Under the pieces are notes generated by a model. It was given only the letters and a program-made list of their open reading frames with translations. It did no database searches and had not been told where the DNA came from. Shown piece by piece: positions 7,998 through 16,381 of a stretch of DNA of 64,000 nt; the first letter of the stretch is position 1, and every line of letters starts with the position of its first letter. The stretch is from SHWC01 sp050173345 (GTDB lineage: Bacteria; Pseudomonadota; Alphaproteobacteria; UBA828). Location: positions 1-64,000 of the forward strand of contig JBFXKW010000006.1 of NCBI GenBank assembly GCA_050173345.1, in the 5' to 3' direction. Both the position numbers and the translations under genes were made by a program.

Positions 7998-8399
7998 TCA
8001 ATGCACCTGGTCGGGCGGCTTCTCGGCCTGCGCCGGCAGGCCATCGGCCGGTCCGGCCTGATGGTGCACCATGCGCCAGACGCCGTCCTCGCGCACGAAG
8101 CCGTTGGTCGCGACCAGCACGCCGCCCTCCACCACCTCGTAGCAGACCACGAGCGCGGCATCGCCATGCACATAGGCGCGCGGCGAATGGCAGCGGATCT
8201 TCGGCGATTGCGGGTTGCGCATGATCGAGGCCCAGCTGCCGAGCACCGCGGCGCGGCCGTCGAGCGCGTTCCAGCCCGGATGGATGCAGCAGACCGCGGC
8301 GCGCGCCGCCCAGAGCGCCTGCATCGCCGCCATGTCGCGGGCGTGGAACGCCGCGTAGAACGACTCGTTGGCGAACAGCACCGCCGCCTCGTCCTTCAT
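7998..8399 (-). CDS. NTF2-like / SnoaL-like domain protein
   Basis: The 133-residue protein has the cystatin-like alpha+beta fold pattern of SnoaL-like (DUF4440-type) proteins: an N-terminal helix NESFYAAFHARDMAAMQALW, then CCIHPGWNALDGR, a WASI helix, and strands ending in DGVWRMVHHQAG. Members act as small-molecule isomerases, hydrolases or stress proteins; this one cannot be assigned. The ATG at 8399 is preferred over a GTG 15 bases earlier because GAGG lies six bases before it. It converges on the methyltransferase gene with a nine-base gap. Confidence 0.75.
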   Translation of the reverse strand: MKDEAAVLFANESFYAAFHARDMAAMQALWAARAAVCCIHPGWNALDGRAAVLGSWASIMRNPQSPKIRCHSPRAYVHGDAALVVCYEVVEGGVLVATNGFVREDGVWRMVHHQAGPADGLPAQAEKPPDQVH

Positions 8400-8473
8400 C
8401 GCGCACCTCGTCACCGTCCCGTCACTCGACCGCCGGCCGAGCCCCCGCCATGCTACGCCAATCCGGGTGCGCC

Positions 8474-10849
8474 ATGGCAGCCCTGATCGAGAGCCTCCTC
8501 CGCCATCGCCGGCTGGTCGCGATCGCCTGCGCCGTGCTGATCGCAGCGTGCGCCGCCGGCGCGCGCGACCTCTCCTTCAGCGACGACACCCGCGCCTTCT
8601 TCGCCGAAGACGACCCGACCCGCCGGACGCTCGACGAGTTCGACCGCGTCTTCCGCCCCGGCCAGAACGTGCTCATCGCCATCGCGCCGAAGCAGCTCAA
8701 GGAGGGCGGCGCGTTCACGCCCGAGGGATTCTCGGCGGCGGCCGAACTCGCGCGGGCGATGTCGGACGTGCCGGGCATCATCCGCGCCGAGGCGCCGAAC
8801 GACTATCCGGTGCCGCGTTTCGAGGCCGGGCAACTGACCCTCACGCCCCTGGTCGCGGACCCGGCCGGGCTCGACGCGGCAACGGCCGCCGCCGCGGGCG
8901 ACACGGCGCGCGCCGAGCCGCTGCTCAAGGGCCGCCTGGTTTCCGCCAGGGGCGATGTCATCGCGGTCTATCTGCGGGCCGACGTCGCGCCGGGCGATAC
9001 GGCGGCGATGGAGGCCACGGTCGGCGGCATCAGGGGCGCGCTCGATAAGCTGCGCGGCCGCTATCCGGGGTTCGAGTTCCATGCCACCGGCGAGCTGCTC
9101 GGCGGCCATGCCTTCTCCGAGGCGACCGCCGCCGACCTCTCCGTGCTGAGCCCGATCATGGTCGCGCTCGTGGTGCTACTCCTGCTCGGGCTGCAGCGCT
9201 CGTTCACCGCGACCGTCGCCGGCCTCGCCGCGGTGCTCGCCGCGCTCGTCAGCACGCTCGGCGTGGCCGGCTGGCTAGGCCTGAGCCTCAACCCGGCGTC
9301 GGCGGCGGCGCCGACCATCATCCTCACCGTCACGATCGGCGACAGCGTGCACATCGTCGCCGGCGTGCGGCGCGCCATGGCGCGCGGCCTGTCGAAACGC
9401 GAGGCGATCACCGAGTCGCTCACGATCAACTTCTGGCCGGTCATGTTGACCAGCCTGACCACAGCGGTCGGCTTCCTCTCGATGAACACGACGCCCTCGC
9501 CGCCTTTGCGCGAGCTCGGCAACATCACCGCGATCGGCGTCGCCTTCGCGCTCCTCTACTCGATCACGCTGGTGCCGGCGCTGCTCGCCATGCTGCCGCT
9601 CGCGCCCGCCCGCTTCGCCGAGGGCGAGACCCGGCTGTTCCGCTGGCTCGGCCGCGCGCTGGCGCGCCACAAGCTCAAGGCGTTCGGCGCCGGGATGCTG
9701 CTGCTCGCCGGCTTCGCACCCGGCATCTGGCTGATCGTGTTCGACGACCGCTTCAACGACTATTTCGACCGGCGCTACGAGTTCCGCCGCGACACCGAGT
9801 TCATCGAGGCGCGGCTGACCGGCACCGACACCATCGAACACATGGTGCCGGCGGGCGCGCCCGGCGGCGCGCTGAGCGACGCGCATCTCAACCTGGTCGA
9901 CCGCTTCGCCGACTGGTACCGCTCGCAGCCGAGGGTCGGCCATGCCGCGAGCTTCAGTGACGTGGTGAAGCGGCTCAACCAGGCCGTGGAGGGCGGCGCG
10001 GCGGAGGCCTACCGGCTGCCCGAGGCGCCAGGCAGGGCCGGCGAGCTGCTGCGCCGCTTCGCCGCCGCGCTGCCATCCGACGCGCCGCCGCCCGACATGA
10101 TCGACGGCATGGCCTCGCTGTCGCGGGTGACCGCGATCATGAACGGCCTCTCGGCCAGCGAGATACGCACGCTCGGCGAGCGCGCCGAGGCCTGGCTCGC
10201 CGAGAACGCGTCCGGCGTCGCGGCGCCCGCGACCGGCCTCACCATGATGTACGCGCGCGTCTCGGGCCAGAACATCGGCAACATGCTGACCTCGACCGCG
10301 GTCACGCTCGGCGTCATTTCGCTGATGCTCATCGGCATGTTCCGCAGCCTGCGTTACGGCGCGCTGACGCTGATCCCGAATCTCGCGCCGGCCGCGATCG
10401 CGCTTGGCCTCTGGGGCTATCTGGTCGGCCAGCTCGGCATCGCGAGCTCGGCGGTGATCGCCATGACGCTCGGCGTGGTGGTCGATTTCTCGATCCACTA
10501 CATCAGCCGCTACCTCAGGGCGCGCCGGCGGCTCGGCATGGCGCCGGACGAGAGCGCGATCTATGCGACCGAGACGGTCGGCGCGCCGCTCGCCATCTCG
10601 ACGTTCGTGCTGGCCGGCGGCTTCGGCGTGCTGGCGACCTCGGGCTTCGAGATCAATTCGAGCCTCGGCGCGCTCGCCGCGCTGATCGTCGCCATCGCCT
10701 TCGTGGTCGACTTCCTGGTGCTGCCCGCGCTCGTCACCCTGCTCGACCGCGGGGGCAGGACGGGCAAGGCGCCTCAGCCGGAGGCGAGCGAGAGCTTGGC
10801 CGGGCGCTCGACCAGCGGGCGGCCGTCGAGCCGGCGGATGAACTCCTGA
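8474..10849 (+). CDS. RND superfamily (MMPL/HAE3-type) exporter
   Basis: The 791-residue inner-membrane protein has the duplicated RND layout: one N-terminal membrane helix (RLVAIACAVLIAACAAG), a periplasmic loop opening with FSDDTRAFFAEDD, five helices (about 225-380), a second helix and loop (from AFGAGMLLLAGFAPGIWLIV), and five final helices. TIILTVTIGDSVHIV and VIAMTLGVVVDFSIHYI are the paired TM4-type segments with acidic residues for proton coupling. HAE3/MMPL relatives export hydrophobic molecules such as lipids or hopanoids; the cargo here is unknown. The last 25 codons lie over the 3' end of the opposite gene. Confidence 0.88.
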   Translation: MAALIESLLRHRRLVAIACAVLIAACAAGARDLSFSDDTRAFFAEDDPTRRTLDEFDRVFRPGQNVLIAIAPKQLKEGGAFTPEGFSAAAELARAMSDVPGIIRAEAPNDYPVPRFEAGQLTLTPLVADPAGLDAATAAAAGDTARAEPLLKGRLVSARGDVIAVYLRADVAPGDTAAMEATVGGIRGALDKLRGRYPGFEFHATGELLGGHAFSEATAADLSVLSPIMVALVVLLLLGLQRSFTATVAGLAAVLAALVSTLGVAGWLGLSLNPASAAAPTIILTVTIGDSVHIVAGVRRAMARGLSKREAITESLTINFWPVMLTSLTTAVGFLSMNTTPSPPLRELGNITAIGVAFALLYSITLVPALLAMLPLAPARFAEGETRLFRWLGRALARHKLKAFGAGMLLLAGFAPGIWLIVFDDRFNDYFDRRYEFRRDTEFIEARLTGTDTIEHMVPAGAPGGALSDAHLNLVDRFADWYRSQPRVGHAASFSDVVKRLNQAVEGGAAEAYRLPEAPGRAGELLRRFAAALPSDAPPPDMIDGMASLSRVTAIMNGLSASEIRTLGERAEAWLAENASGVAAPATGLTMMYARVSGQNIGNMLTSTAVTLGVISLMLIGMFRSLRYGALTLIPNLAPAAIALGLWGYLVGQLGIASSAVIAMTLGVVVDFSIHYISRYLRARRRLGMAPDESAIYATETVGAPLAISTFVLAGGFGVLATSGFEINSSLGALAALIVAIAFVVDFLVLPALVTLLDRGGRTGKAPQPEASESLAGRSTSGRPSSRRMNS

Positions 10850-12270
10850 ATGATGCGCCGGTAGAGCTCGTCCTTCAGCACCTTGTCCTCATAGCCGGTA
10901 TCGACGCTCGGGTTGTCGTTGACCTCGATGACGCAGGGCCCCTGCGGCGTCTCCTTGATGTCGACGCCGTAGAAGCCGTCGCCGATCAGGGCGGCAGCGC
11001 GCACGGCGAGCGCCACCACGTTCTGCGGCGCGTCCTCGACCGCGAAGGTGCTGGCGCCGCCCTCCTCGACCCGGCCGCCCTCGCCGTGCTTCACGATCTG
11101 CCAATGGCCGCGCGACATCATGTATTGGCAGACATAGAGCGGCTCGCCGCGCAGCACGCCGACCCGCCAGTCGAACGGCGTGTAGAGATAGGGCTGGGCC
11201 AGGATCAGGTCGGATTCCTTGAGCAGCTCGCTGGCGCGCTTCTGGAGCTGCGCGCGATTCTCGACCTTGACGACGCCGCGCGAGAACGAGCCGTCCGGGA
11301 TCTTGAGCACCGCAGGGAAGCCGATCTCGCGCTCGACCGCATCGACCGTGCCGCGGTCGATGATCAGCGTGCGCGGCGTCGGGATCTTGTGCGTCGCGCA
11401 CAGCTCGGCGAGGTAGACCTTGTTGCAGCAGCGCAGGATCGAGGTGGCGTCGTCGATCACCGGCATGCCTTCGGATTCCGCCTTGCGCGCGAAGCGGTAG
11501 GTGTGATGGTCGATCGCGGTGGTCTCGCGGATGAAGAGCGCATCGTACTCGGCGAGCTCGCCATAGTCCTTGCGCTCGATCAGCTCGACCTTGACGCCCA
11601 TCTGCTCGCCGACGCGGACGAACTTCTGCAGCGTCCGCGGCGACGAGGGCGGCATCGCCTCCTTGGGGTCGTGCAGGATGGCGAGCGTGTATTTGGGCAC
11701 CGAGGCGGTCTTCGGGCTGCGCCAGGTCGCCTGCATGTATTCGTCGAGCGCCGCCCTGAAGCGCTCCTGCTGGTCGAGGCTGAGCTCGCCGAAGGAGAGC
11801 GCGCGGATGCGCGCGATGCGCCAGCGCCCCTCATTGGTCACCTCGACGCGCAGGATCGGGCAGCGGAAGCGCTCGAACACCCGGCGCGCGAACTCGGCGA
11901 AGCGCTCGTCATCGGAGCGGCCGAAATAGACGTCGAGCGCGAAGCGGGAGAGCGCAGGCGCCTCGATCTTCTTCATGCGCTGGCGCAGCACGTCGTCGAG
12001 CTCGGGCAGCGCGTGGCGGTAGATCGAGCGGTCGCGCAGCTCCAAGAGCGTGCGCACCGAGGGGATCACCTTGAGGTTGCGCGCCTCGGCGAGCAGCGAG
12101 CAGTAATAGCCGTAACCCAGATAGCTGTAGTCCGCGCACAGGTTGATCACCTTGTCGCGGCGCGCCTGGAACTGCTCGGGCTTGGTGATGAAGTCGCGGT
12201 CGCGCAGCACGGTCCAGTTCGGGTCCGGGAGCGGCAGCCTTATGTTGCGGTCGATGACGACGACGTGCAT
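10774..12270 (-). CDS. RimK-like ATP-grasp ligase with RLAN domain
   Basis: The 498-residue protein has an N-terminal RLAN domain (from MHVVVIDRNIRLPLPDP, about 1-200) and a C-terminal RimK-type ATP-grasp domain. In the latter, PAVLKIPDGSFSRGV provides the ATP-binding lysine and loop, and DIKETPQGPCVIEVNDNPS the metal-binding Asp/Glu/Asn residues. RimK relatives join amino acids, often glutamate, to protein or small-molecule carboxylates. It lies 12 bases downstream of a GNAT-peptidase C39 fusion on the same strand. The two are known to co-occur, suggesting one pathway that makes and trims an amino-acid conjugate. Substrate unknown. It overlaps the exporter gene by 76 bases tail to tail. Confidence 0.88.
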   Translation of the reverse strand: MHVVVIDRNIRLPLPDPNWTVLRDRDFITKPEQFQARRDKVINLCADYSYLGYGYYCSLLAEARNLKVIPSVRTLLELRDRSIYRHALPELDDVLRQRMKKIEAPALSRFALDVYFGRSDDERFAEFARRVFERFRCPILRVEVTNEGRWRIARIRALSFGELSLDQQERFRAALDEYMQATWRSPKTASVPKYTLAILHDPKEAMPPSSPRTLQKFVRVGEQMGVKVELIERKDYGELAEYDALFIRETTAIDHHTYRFARKAESEGMPVIDDATSILRCCNKVYLAELCATHKIPTPRTLIIDRGTVDAVEREIGFPAVLKIPDGSFSRGVVKVENRAQLQKRASELLKESDLILAQPYLYTPFDWRVGVLRGEPLYVCQYMMSRGHWQIVKHGEGGRVEEGGASTFAVEDAPQNVVALAVRAAALIGDGFYGVDIKETPQGPCVIEVNDNPSVDTGYEDKVLKDELYRRIIQEFIRRLDGRPLVERPAKLSLASG

Positions 12271-12282
12271 GGCACTCCACTG

Positions 12283-13416
12283 TCAGTGTTTGGCGCGCGC
12301 CCGCGAGAGCACGACGGCGGCGCGCAGTCGCGCCCTGCCATAGCGCGACATGCTTTCGAAATTCTGGTGGGGGATCGGCATGTTCATGCAATCGGTCACG
12401 GTCCTTTCGCCGTCCGTGCCGAGGAACGGATCGTGGGCGTAGACGAAGCTGTCGTCGGCGCCGGTGACGGTGACCCAGTGCGGCAATTTCTGGCGGTCGA
12501 AGCGGTAGGAGCTGATCAGCACGAGCGGCACCGCGCCCTGGGCGAGGCGGCGCTTCATGCCGGCCACCTTGAGCCGGCGATGGACGATCTTGACCGGCGT
12601 CTTGGCCAGCTCCTTGCGGAAGTCCTGCTGCACCAGCCGCATCACCGCCTTCTTTTCCTCGCTCCGCACGCTGTCGATGAACAGCTCGTTCGGGTCGCTC
12701 ACCCTGATCTCGACCTCGAAGCCGCGGCGGTGCCCGGCGAGCCCGAGGCCATAGGGGTCGCTGCCGCCATGGCCCGAGGTCATGAAGATCGTCGTCGATT
12801 CACGCCAGAGCCTGAGCTCGGTCTGCCGGTCGAGCGGCACGCCCGGATCGAGCGCCGCCATCGCCATCATCAGCGCCGCCGGCCCGCAGGTGAACTCGAG
12901 CGTCTGGGCATAGTAGGGCACCGGGGCCAGCGTCGGCGGCGGCTCGAGATGGAGCCGCTTCTCCATGCGCAGCGCGCCTTCATGGTCCTCATAATAGTCG
13001 GGCACCGTGTCGAACTCGCGAAACCCGGCGCGGCGATAGAGGTGGATCGCACTATCGTTGTCGGGCCGCACCTCGAGCCTGAGATGGGTGCAGTCATGGT
13101 CGCGCGCCGCGCGCTCGCAGGCATCGAGCAGCGCCCGGCCGACGCCGTTCTTGCGCCGCTCGGGGTCGACCGCGAAGGAATAGAGGCGCGCCAGCGGGAT
13201 GCCGGCATGGAACAGCAGCATGGCGTAGCCGCCGATCTGCCCCGCCTCCTCCTCGACCAGGCAGCTCACCTTGCCCTTGGTCAGCAAATAGTGGAAGTTG
13301 CGGCGCGTCAGCCTGTCGCCGGCGAACGAGTTGTCTTCGATCCGGAGCAGCTCGGGGATATCGCTCACGCGCGCGGCGCGTATCTTCGGCGAAATGGGCA
13401 GAGAACTCCTCGGCAC
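12283..13416 (-). CDS. GNAT acetyltransferase fused to peptidase C39-like domain
   Basis: The N-terminal 150 residues form a RimI-like GNAT domain (IRAARVSDIPELLRIED, then RRKNGVGRALLDACE, the acetyl-CoA loop, and LYRRAGFRE). Residues from about 165 form a papain-like C39 domain: PYYAQTLEFTCGPAALMMAM carries the catalytic Cys, LPHWVTVTGADD the His, and YAHDPF the Asp. The protein therefore probably acetylates and cleaves amino-acyl or peptide substrates produced by the adjoining ATP-grasp ligase. The start is uncertain: GTG at 13416 is used, but the frame is open to a TTG at 13485, and neither has a good ribosome-binding site. Confidence 0.85.
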   Translation of the reverse strand: MPRSSLPISPKIRAARVSDIPELLRIEDNSFAGDRLTRRNFHYLLTKGKVSCLVEEEAGQIGGYAMLLFHAGIPLARLYSFAVDPERRKNGVGRALLDACERAARDHDCTHLRLEVRPDNDSAIHLYRRAGFREFDTVPDYYEDHEGALRMEKRLHLEPPPTLAPVPYYAQTLEFTCGPAALMMAMAALDPGVPLDRQTELRLWRESTTIFMTSGHGGSDPYGLGLAGHRRGFEVEIRVSDPNELFIDSVRSEEKKAVMRLVQQDFRKELAKTPVKIVHRRLKVAGMKRRLAQGAVPLVLISSYRFDRQKLPHWVTVTGADDSFVYAHDPFLGTDGERTVTDCMNMPIPHQNFESMSRYGRARLRAAVVLSRARAKH

Positions 13417-13505
13417 CGCAAGGCCGCCGGCGTTCGCCGGCCAGACGCTTGCCGGACATAAAATAGCGCGAATCGCGCAAGGCAATAGAGGATATCGTCG
13501 AAATC

Positions 13506-14729
13506 ATGAACCAGTTGCTTACGGGCCTCCGGGTCGTCGAAAGCTCGGCCTTCGTCGCCGCGCCCTTGGGCGGCATGACGCTGGCCCAGCTCGGCGCCGA
13601 GGTGATCCGCTTCGACCCGATCGGCGGGGGCGTGGACCACCGCCGCTGGCCGGTGACCGAGCAGGACGAGAGCCTCTACTGGGCCGGGCTCAACAAGGGC
13701 AAGCGCTCCTTCGCCGTCAACCTCGCGGCGCCCGAGGGCCGCGAGCTCATCGCCCGGCTGATCGCCGCGCCCGGCCCGGGCGGCGGGCTCTACCTGAGCA
13801 ACCTGCCGGTCCGCCAGGGGCTCGACTACGAGGCGCTCAAGGCCCGCCGCGCCGACCTCATCATGCTGCTGATCCAGGGCAACCCGGACGGCTCGACCGC
13901 GGTCGACTACACGGTCAACGCCGCGCTTGGCTTCCCCTACGTCACCGGGCCGGAGGGCACCGACGGCCCGGTCAACAGCGTGATCCCGGCCTGGGACTTC
14001 ACCTGCGGGCTGCACGCGGCGCTCGGCCTGCTCGCCGCCGAGCGCCATCGCCGGCTGACCGGCGAGGGCCAGCTCATCAAGCTGTCATTGTTCAACGTCG
14101 GTGCCGCGCTCGCCGCCGCGCTCGGCTATACCGCCGAGGTCGAGGTCAACGGGGTCGAGCGGCCGCGCCTCGGCAACGCGATCTTCGGCACCTTCGGCCG
14201 CGACTTCGCAACCAAGGACGGCAGGCGGATGATGGTGCCGGTGGTGACCGGCCGCCAGATGGAAGACCTCGCGCGCGCCACCGGGCTCAGCGACGAGATG
14301 CGGGCGATCGGCGCGGCGCGCGGGCTCGACTTCCGCAAGGACGCCGACCGCTATGAGGGCCGCGCGGCGCTGGAGGCGCTGTTCGAGCCATGGTTCGCCG
14401 CCCGCGGCTATGACGAGGCCGCCGCCGTGCTCGCCGAGGCCAAGATCCTGTTCGGCCCCTATCAGCGCTTCGCCGAGCTGGTCAGGGACGACCCGCGCTT
14501 CACCACCGCGAACCCGATGATCGCCGAAATCGAGCAGCCGGGCATCGGGCGCTACCGCGTGCCGGGCTCGCCGCTCGATTTCGGCGCCTTCCTGCGCCAG
14601 ACGCCGGCACCGGCGCCCCGCCTCGGCGAGCACACCGACGCCATCCTCGCCGACCTGCTCGGCCTGAGCGGCGCCGAGATCGGCCGGCTGCACGACCAGG
14701 GCATCGTCGCCGGGCCGGACGGGCGTTAA
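13506..14729 (+). CDS. CoA transferase family III (CaiB/BaiF)
   Basis: The 407-residue protein has the family III start LLTGLRVVESSAFVAAPLGG and the segment WAGLNKGKRSFAVNL. PAWDFTCGLHAALGLLAA holds the Asp that normally forms the acyl-CoA anhydride intermediate, and a late LGEHTDAIL motif follows. Family members move CoA between acids. The opening resembles proteins annotated as 2-methylfumaryl-CoA isomerase, an intramolecular CoA transferase, but I cannot confirm that substrate and no other 3-hydroxypropionate-cycle genes are near. It is divergent from the GNAT-C39 gene and overlaps lysE by four bases at the 3' end. Confidence 0.85.
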   Translation: MNQLLTGLRVVESSAFVAAPLGGMTLAQLGAEVIRFDPIGGGVDHRRWPVTEQDESLYWAGLNKGKRSFAVNLAAPEGRELIARLIAAPGPGGGLYLSNLPVRQGLDYEALKARRADLIMLLIQGNPDGSTAVDYTVNAALGFPYVTGPEGTDGPVNSVIPAWDFTCGLHAALGLLAAERHRRLTGEGQLIKLSLFNVGAALAAALGYTAEVEVNGVERPRLGNAIFGTFGRDFATKDGRRMMVPVVTGRQMEDLARATGLSDEMRAIGAARGLDFRKDADRYEGRAALEALFEPWFAARGYDEAAAVLAEAKILFGPYQRFAELVRDDPRFTTANPMIAEIEQPGIGRYRVPGSPLDFGAFLRQTPAPAPRLGEHTDAILADLLGLSGAEIGRLHDQGIVAGPDGR

Positions 14730-15358
14730 ATCACCTCGAACGTGCGCAGCAGCATGGCGATGCCGAAGCCGATCAGCGCGACGCCGCAGGCGAGCTCGAG
14801 GCCGCGGATCAGCGCGGTCGAGAGCAGGCGGCGCAGCACGGCGACCAGCCCGGCGGCGATGAAGCACCAGACGAGCGACGAGACCATGAAGCCGAGGAAG
14901 AAGACGCCCATATGGGCGACCGAGGGCGCCGCGCCGAGCACGGCGGCGACCGCGCCGGCCGCGCCCGACCAGTAGACCACGTTCCACGGATTGCCGAGCG
15001 ACATGGCGGCGCCGACGAGGAGCGCGCCGCGCCTGGAGGGCGCGGCCGTGCCGGCCTCGACCTTGGGCAGGCGGGCGGTGCGGGCATCGAGTAGGGCACG
15101 CCAGCCGAGCCAGAGCAGGATGGCCGAGCCCACGACCGCGATCGGCAGGCGCGCCTCGGGCAGCTGGAACAGCGCGCCGACCCCGGCGAGCCCGAGCACG
15201 GCCCAGGCGGCGTCGCCGACCAGCGAGCCGAGCTGCACCGCGAACGCCGGGCCGAAGCCGCCGCGCACGCCGCGCCGCAAGGTCTCGGTGAAGACCGCGC
15301 CCGGCGTCGCGTTGAAGACGAGGCCGAGCCCGAAGGCATAGCCGAACAGCTCGCCCAT
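14726..15358 (-). CDS. LysE family amino-acid exporter
   Basis: The 210-residue inner-membrane protein has about six hydrophobic segments. It shows the LysE/RhtB pattern near the N-terminus (LGLVFNATPGAVFTETLRRG, then GPAFAVQLGSLVGDAAWAVL) and GAAMSLGNPWNVVYWSG in the middle. The family exports basic or neutral amino acids or their derivatives; the substrate is not predictable. It converges on the CoA transferase with a four-base overlap. Confidence 0.88.
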   Translation of the reverse strand: MGELFGYAFGLGLVFNATPGAVFTETLRRGVRGGFGPAFAVQLGSLVGDAAWAVLGLAGVGALFQLPEARLPIAVVGSAILLWLGWRALLDARTARLPKVEAGTAAPSRRGALLVGAAMSLGNPWNVVYWSGAAGAVAAVLGAAPSVAHMGVFFLGFMVSSLVWCFIAAGLVAVLRRLLSTALIRGLELACGVALIGFGIAMLLRTFEVI

Positions 15359-15391
15359 GCGCCGCCGCTCAGGCCCGCGCGCGGTGGGCGA

Positions 15392-15682
15392 TCAGGCGGC
15401 ACCCTCGACGATGATCACGCGGCTCTTCGCCGCGCGCTCGCGCATGGCGAGGAGCGGCGCATAGGCGGGCGAGGCGTGCCACGCCTTGGCGGTCGCGACA
15501 TCCGGGAATTCGAGGACCACAAGGCGCTTCGGCTGCCAATCGCCCTCGGCCACGGTGACCGCGCCGCCGCGCACGATGAAGCGCCCGCCGAAGGCCGCCA
15601 CCGTGCCCGGCGCGCCCTTGCGATATTCCTCGTAGAGGACCGGATCGGTCACCTCGACCTCGGCGATGACGTAACCTTTCAT
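15392..15682 (-). CDS. DUF1330 family protein
   Basis: The 96-residue protein matches the DUF1330 dimeric alpha/beta-barrel family: MKGYVIAEVEVTDPVLYEEY, then GGRFIVRGG, RLVVLEFPD and AKAWHASPAYAPL. AGGAG seven bases before the ATG fixes the start; an upstream in-frame methionine is inside a repeat and is rejected. The biochemical role of the family is unknown. Confidence 0.9.
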   Translation of the reverse strand: MKGYVIAEVEVTDPVLYEEYRKGAPGTVAAFGGRFIVRGGAVTVAEGDWQPKRLVVLEFPDVATAKAWHASPAYAPLLAMRERAAKSRVIIVEGAA

Positions 15683-15705
15683 GACGCTTCTCCTGCGGTG
15701 GCGGT

Positions 15706-15768
15706 TAGAGCAGGGTCGTTTGAGATGGAATCGCATCGCGATCCATCCCAAACGTGAATCCTGCTCTT
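15706..15768. repeat. AGAGCAGG-type inverted repeat
   Basis: Imperfect palindrome with ends AGAGCAGGGTCGTTTGAGAT and its near-complement ending in CCTGCTCT, and an internal GCATCGCGATCC centre. It sits upstream of the DUF1330 gene and next to the 49-base hairpin at 15779. It shares the AGAGC end with the repeat at 19229. Confidence 0.65.
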
Positions 15769-15778
15769 CTCAATTAAA

Positions 15779-15827
15779 TAGAACACGATCCGATCAGGTT
15801 GGTTCAACCTGATCGGATCGTGTTCTA
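15779..15827. repeat. 49-base hairpin, 22-bp perfect stem, ends HPP gene
   Basis: The arms (TAGAACACGATCCGATCAGG continuing TT) are perfect 22-base complements around a GGTTC loop. The last three bases on the minus strand form the TAG stop of the HPP gene, so the repeat overlaps its 3' end. A core CCGATCAGGTT is shared with the repeat at 19229. It may also act as a terminator. Confidence 0.75.
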
Positions 15828-16376
15828 GAACCAGCGCACGGGATAGCGCCGGCCGGGGACCAAGTTGTTGAAGACGAGCGCGACGAGCAGCACGGCACCG
15901 ACGCCCGCCAGCACCGGCACGCCGATGAAGAACCAGTCATGGGGCTGGACCGCGGCGACGATCGCGGTCGAGCCGGCCGGCGCGTGGATCGCGTAGACCA
16001 GCAGCATGAGGAACACCGCGGCCGCGAGCGCGACGGTCGCCGCCATCCAGCCGGGGCCAAGCAGATGGCCGAAGCCGACGCCGAGGCAGGCCGCGATGAG
16101 ATGGCCCACCAGCACGTTGCGCGGCTGCGACATCACGCCGTCGGAGACTGCGAACAGCAGCAGGCAGGTGGCGCCGAGCGGCGCGATCAGGAGCGGCTCC
16201 TCCGCGACGACCCCGATCACGCCGACCGCGAGGATCGCGAGCCCGGCGCCGAGCGCATTGATGACAATAACGCCGAACGGCACGCGCGGCTCGCGCACCG
16301 TGACGCCACGGAAGCGGTAGTACCAGCCGCGCCAGATGCCGGGCGTCGGCTCGGATGTCCGGTCCCTGTCCGACAA
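15825..16376 (-). CDS. HPP family membrane protein
   Basis: The 183-residue protein has four membrane segments. Family motifs are APLGATCLLLFAV, PRNVLVGHLIAACLGVG and YAIHAPAGSTAIVA, followed by DWFFIGVPVLAGVGAV. HPP proteins are inner-membrane proteins; some plant and cyanobacterial members transport nitrite. The TTG at 16376 is chosen because it starts six bases after the upstream Sel1-repeat stop and just before the conserved part; the open frame continues upstream only as antisense-like sequence within that gene. The stop codon is supplied by the 15779-15827 palindrome. Confidence 0.82.
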   Translation of the reverse strand: MSDRDRTSEPTPGIWRGWYYRFRGVTVREPRVPFGVIVINALGAGLAILAVGVIGVVAEEPLLIAPLGATCLLLFAVSDGVMSQPRNVLVGHLIAACLGVGFGHLLGPGWMAATVALAAAVFLMLLVYAIHAPAGSTAIVAAVQPHDWFFIGVPVLAGVGAVLLVALVFNNLVPGRRYPVRWF

Positions 16377-16381
16377 GTTTT

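Noticed and set aside
11086..13461. 791-codon plus-strand open frame opposite the ATP-grasp and GNAT-C39 genes
   Set aside because: The minus-strand proteins have intact domains, while this translation is rich in His, Asp and Arg without recognisable motifs.
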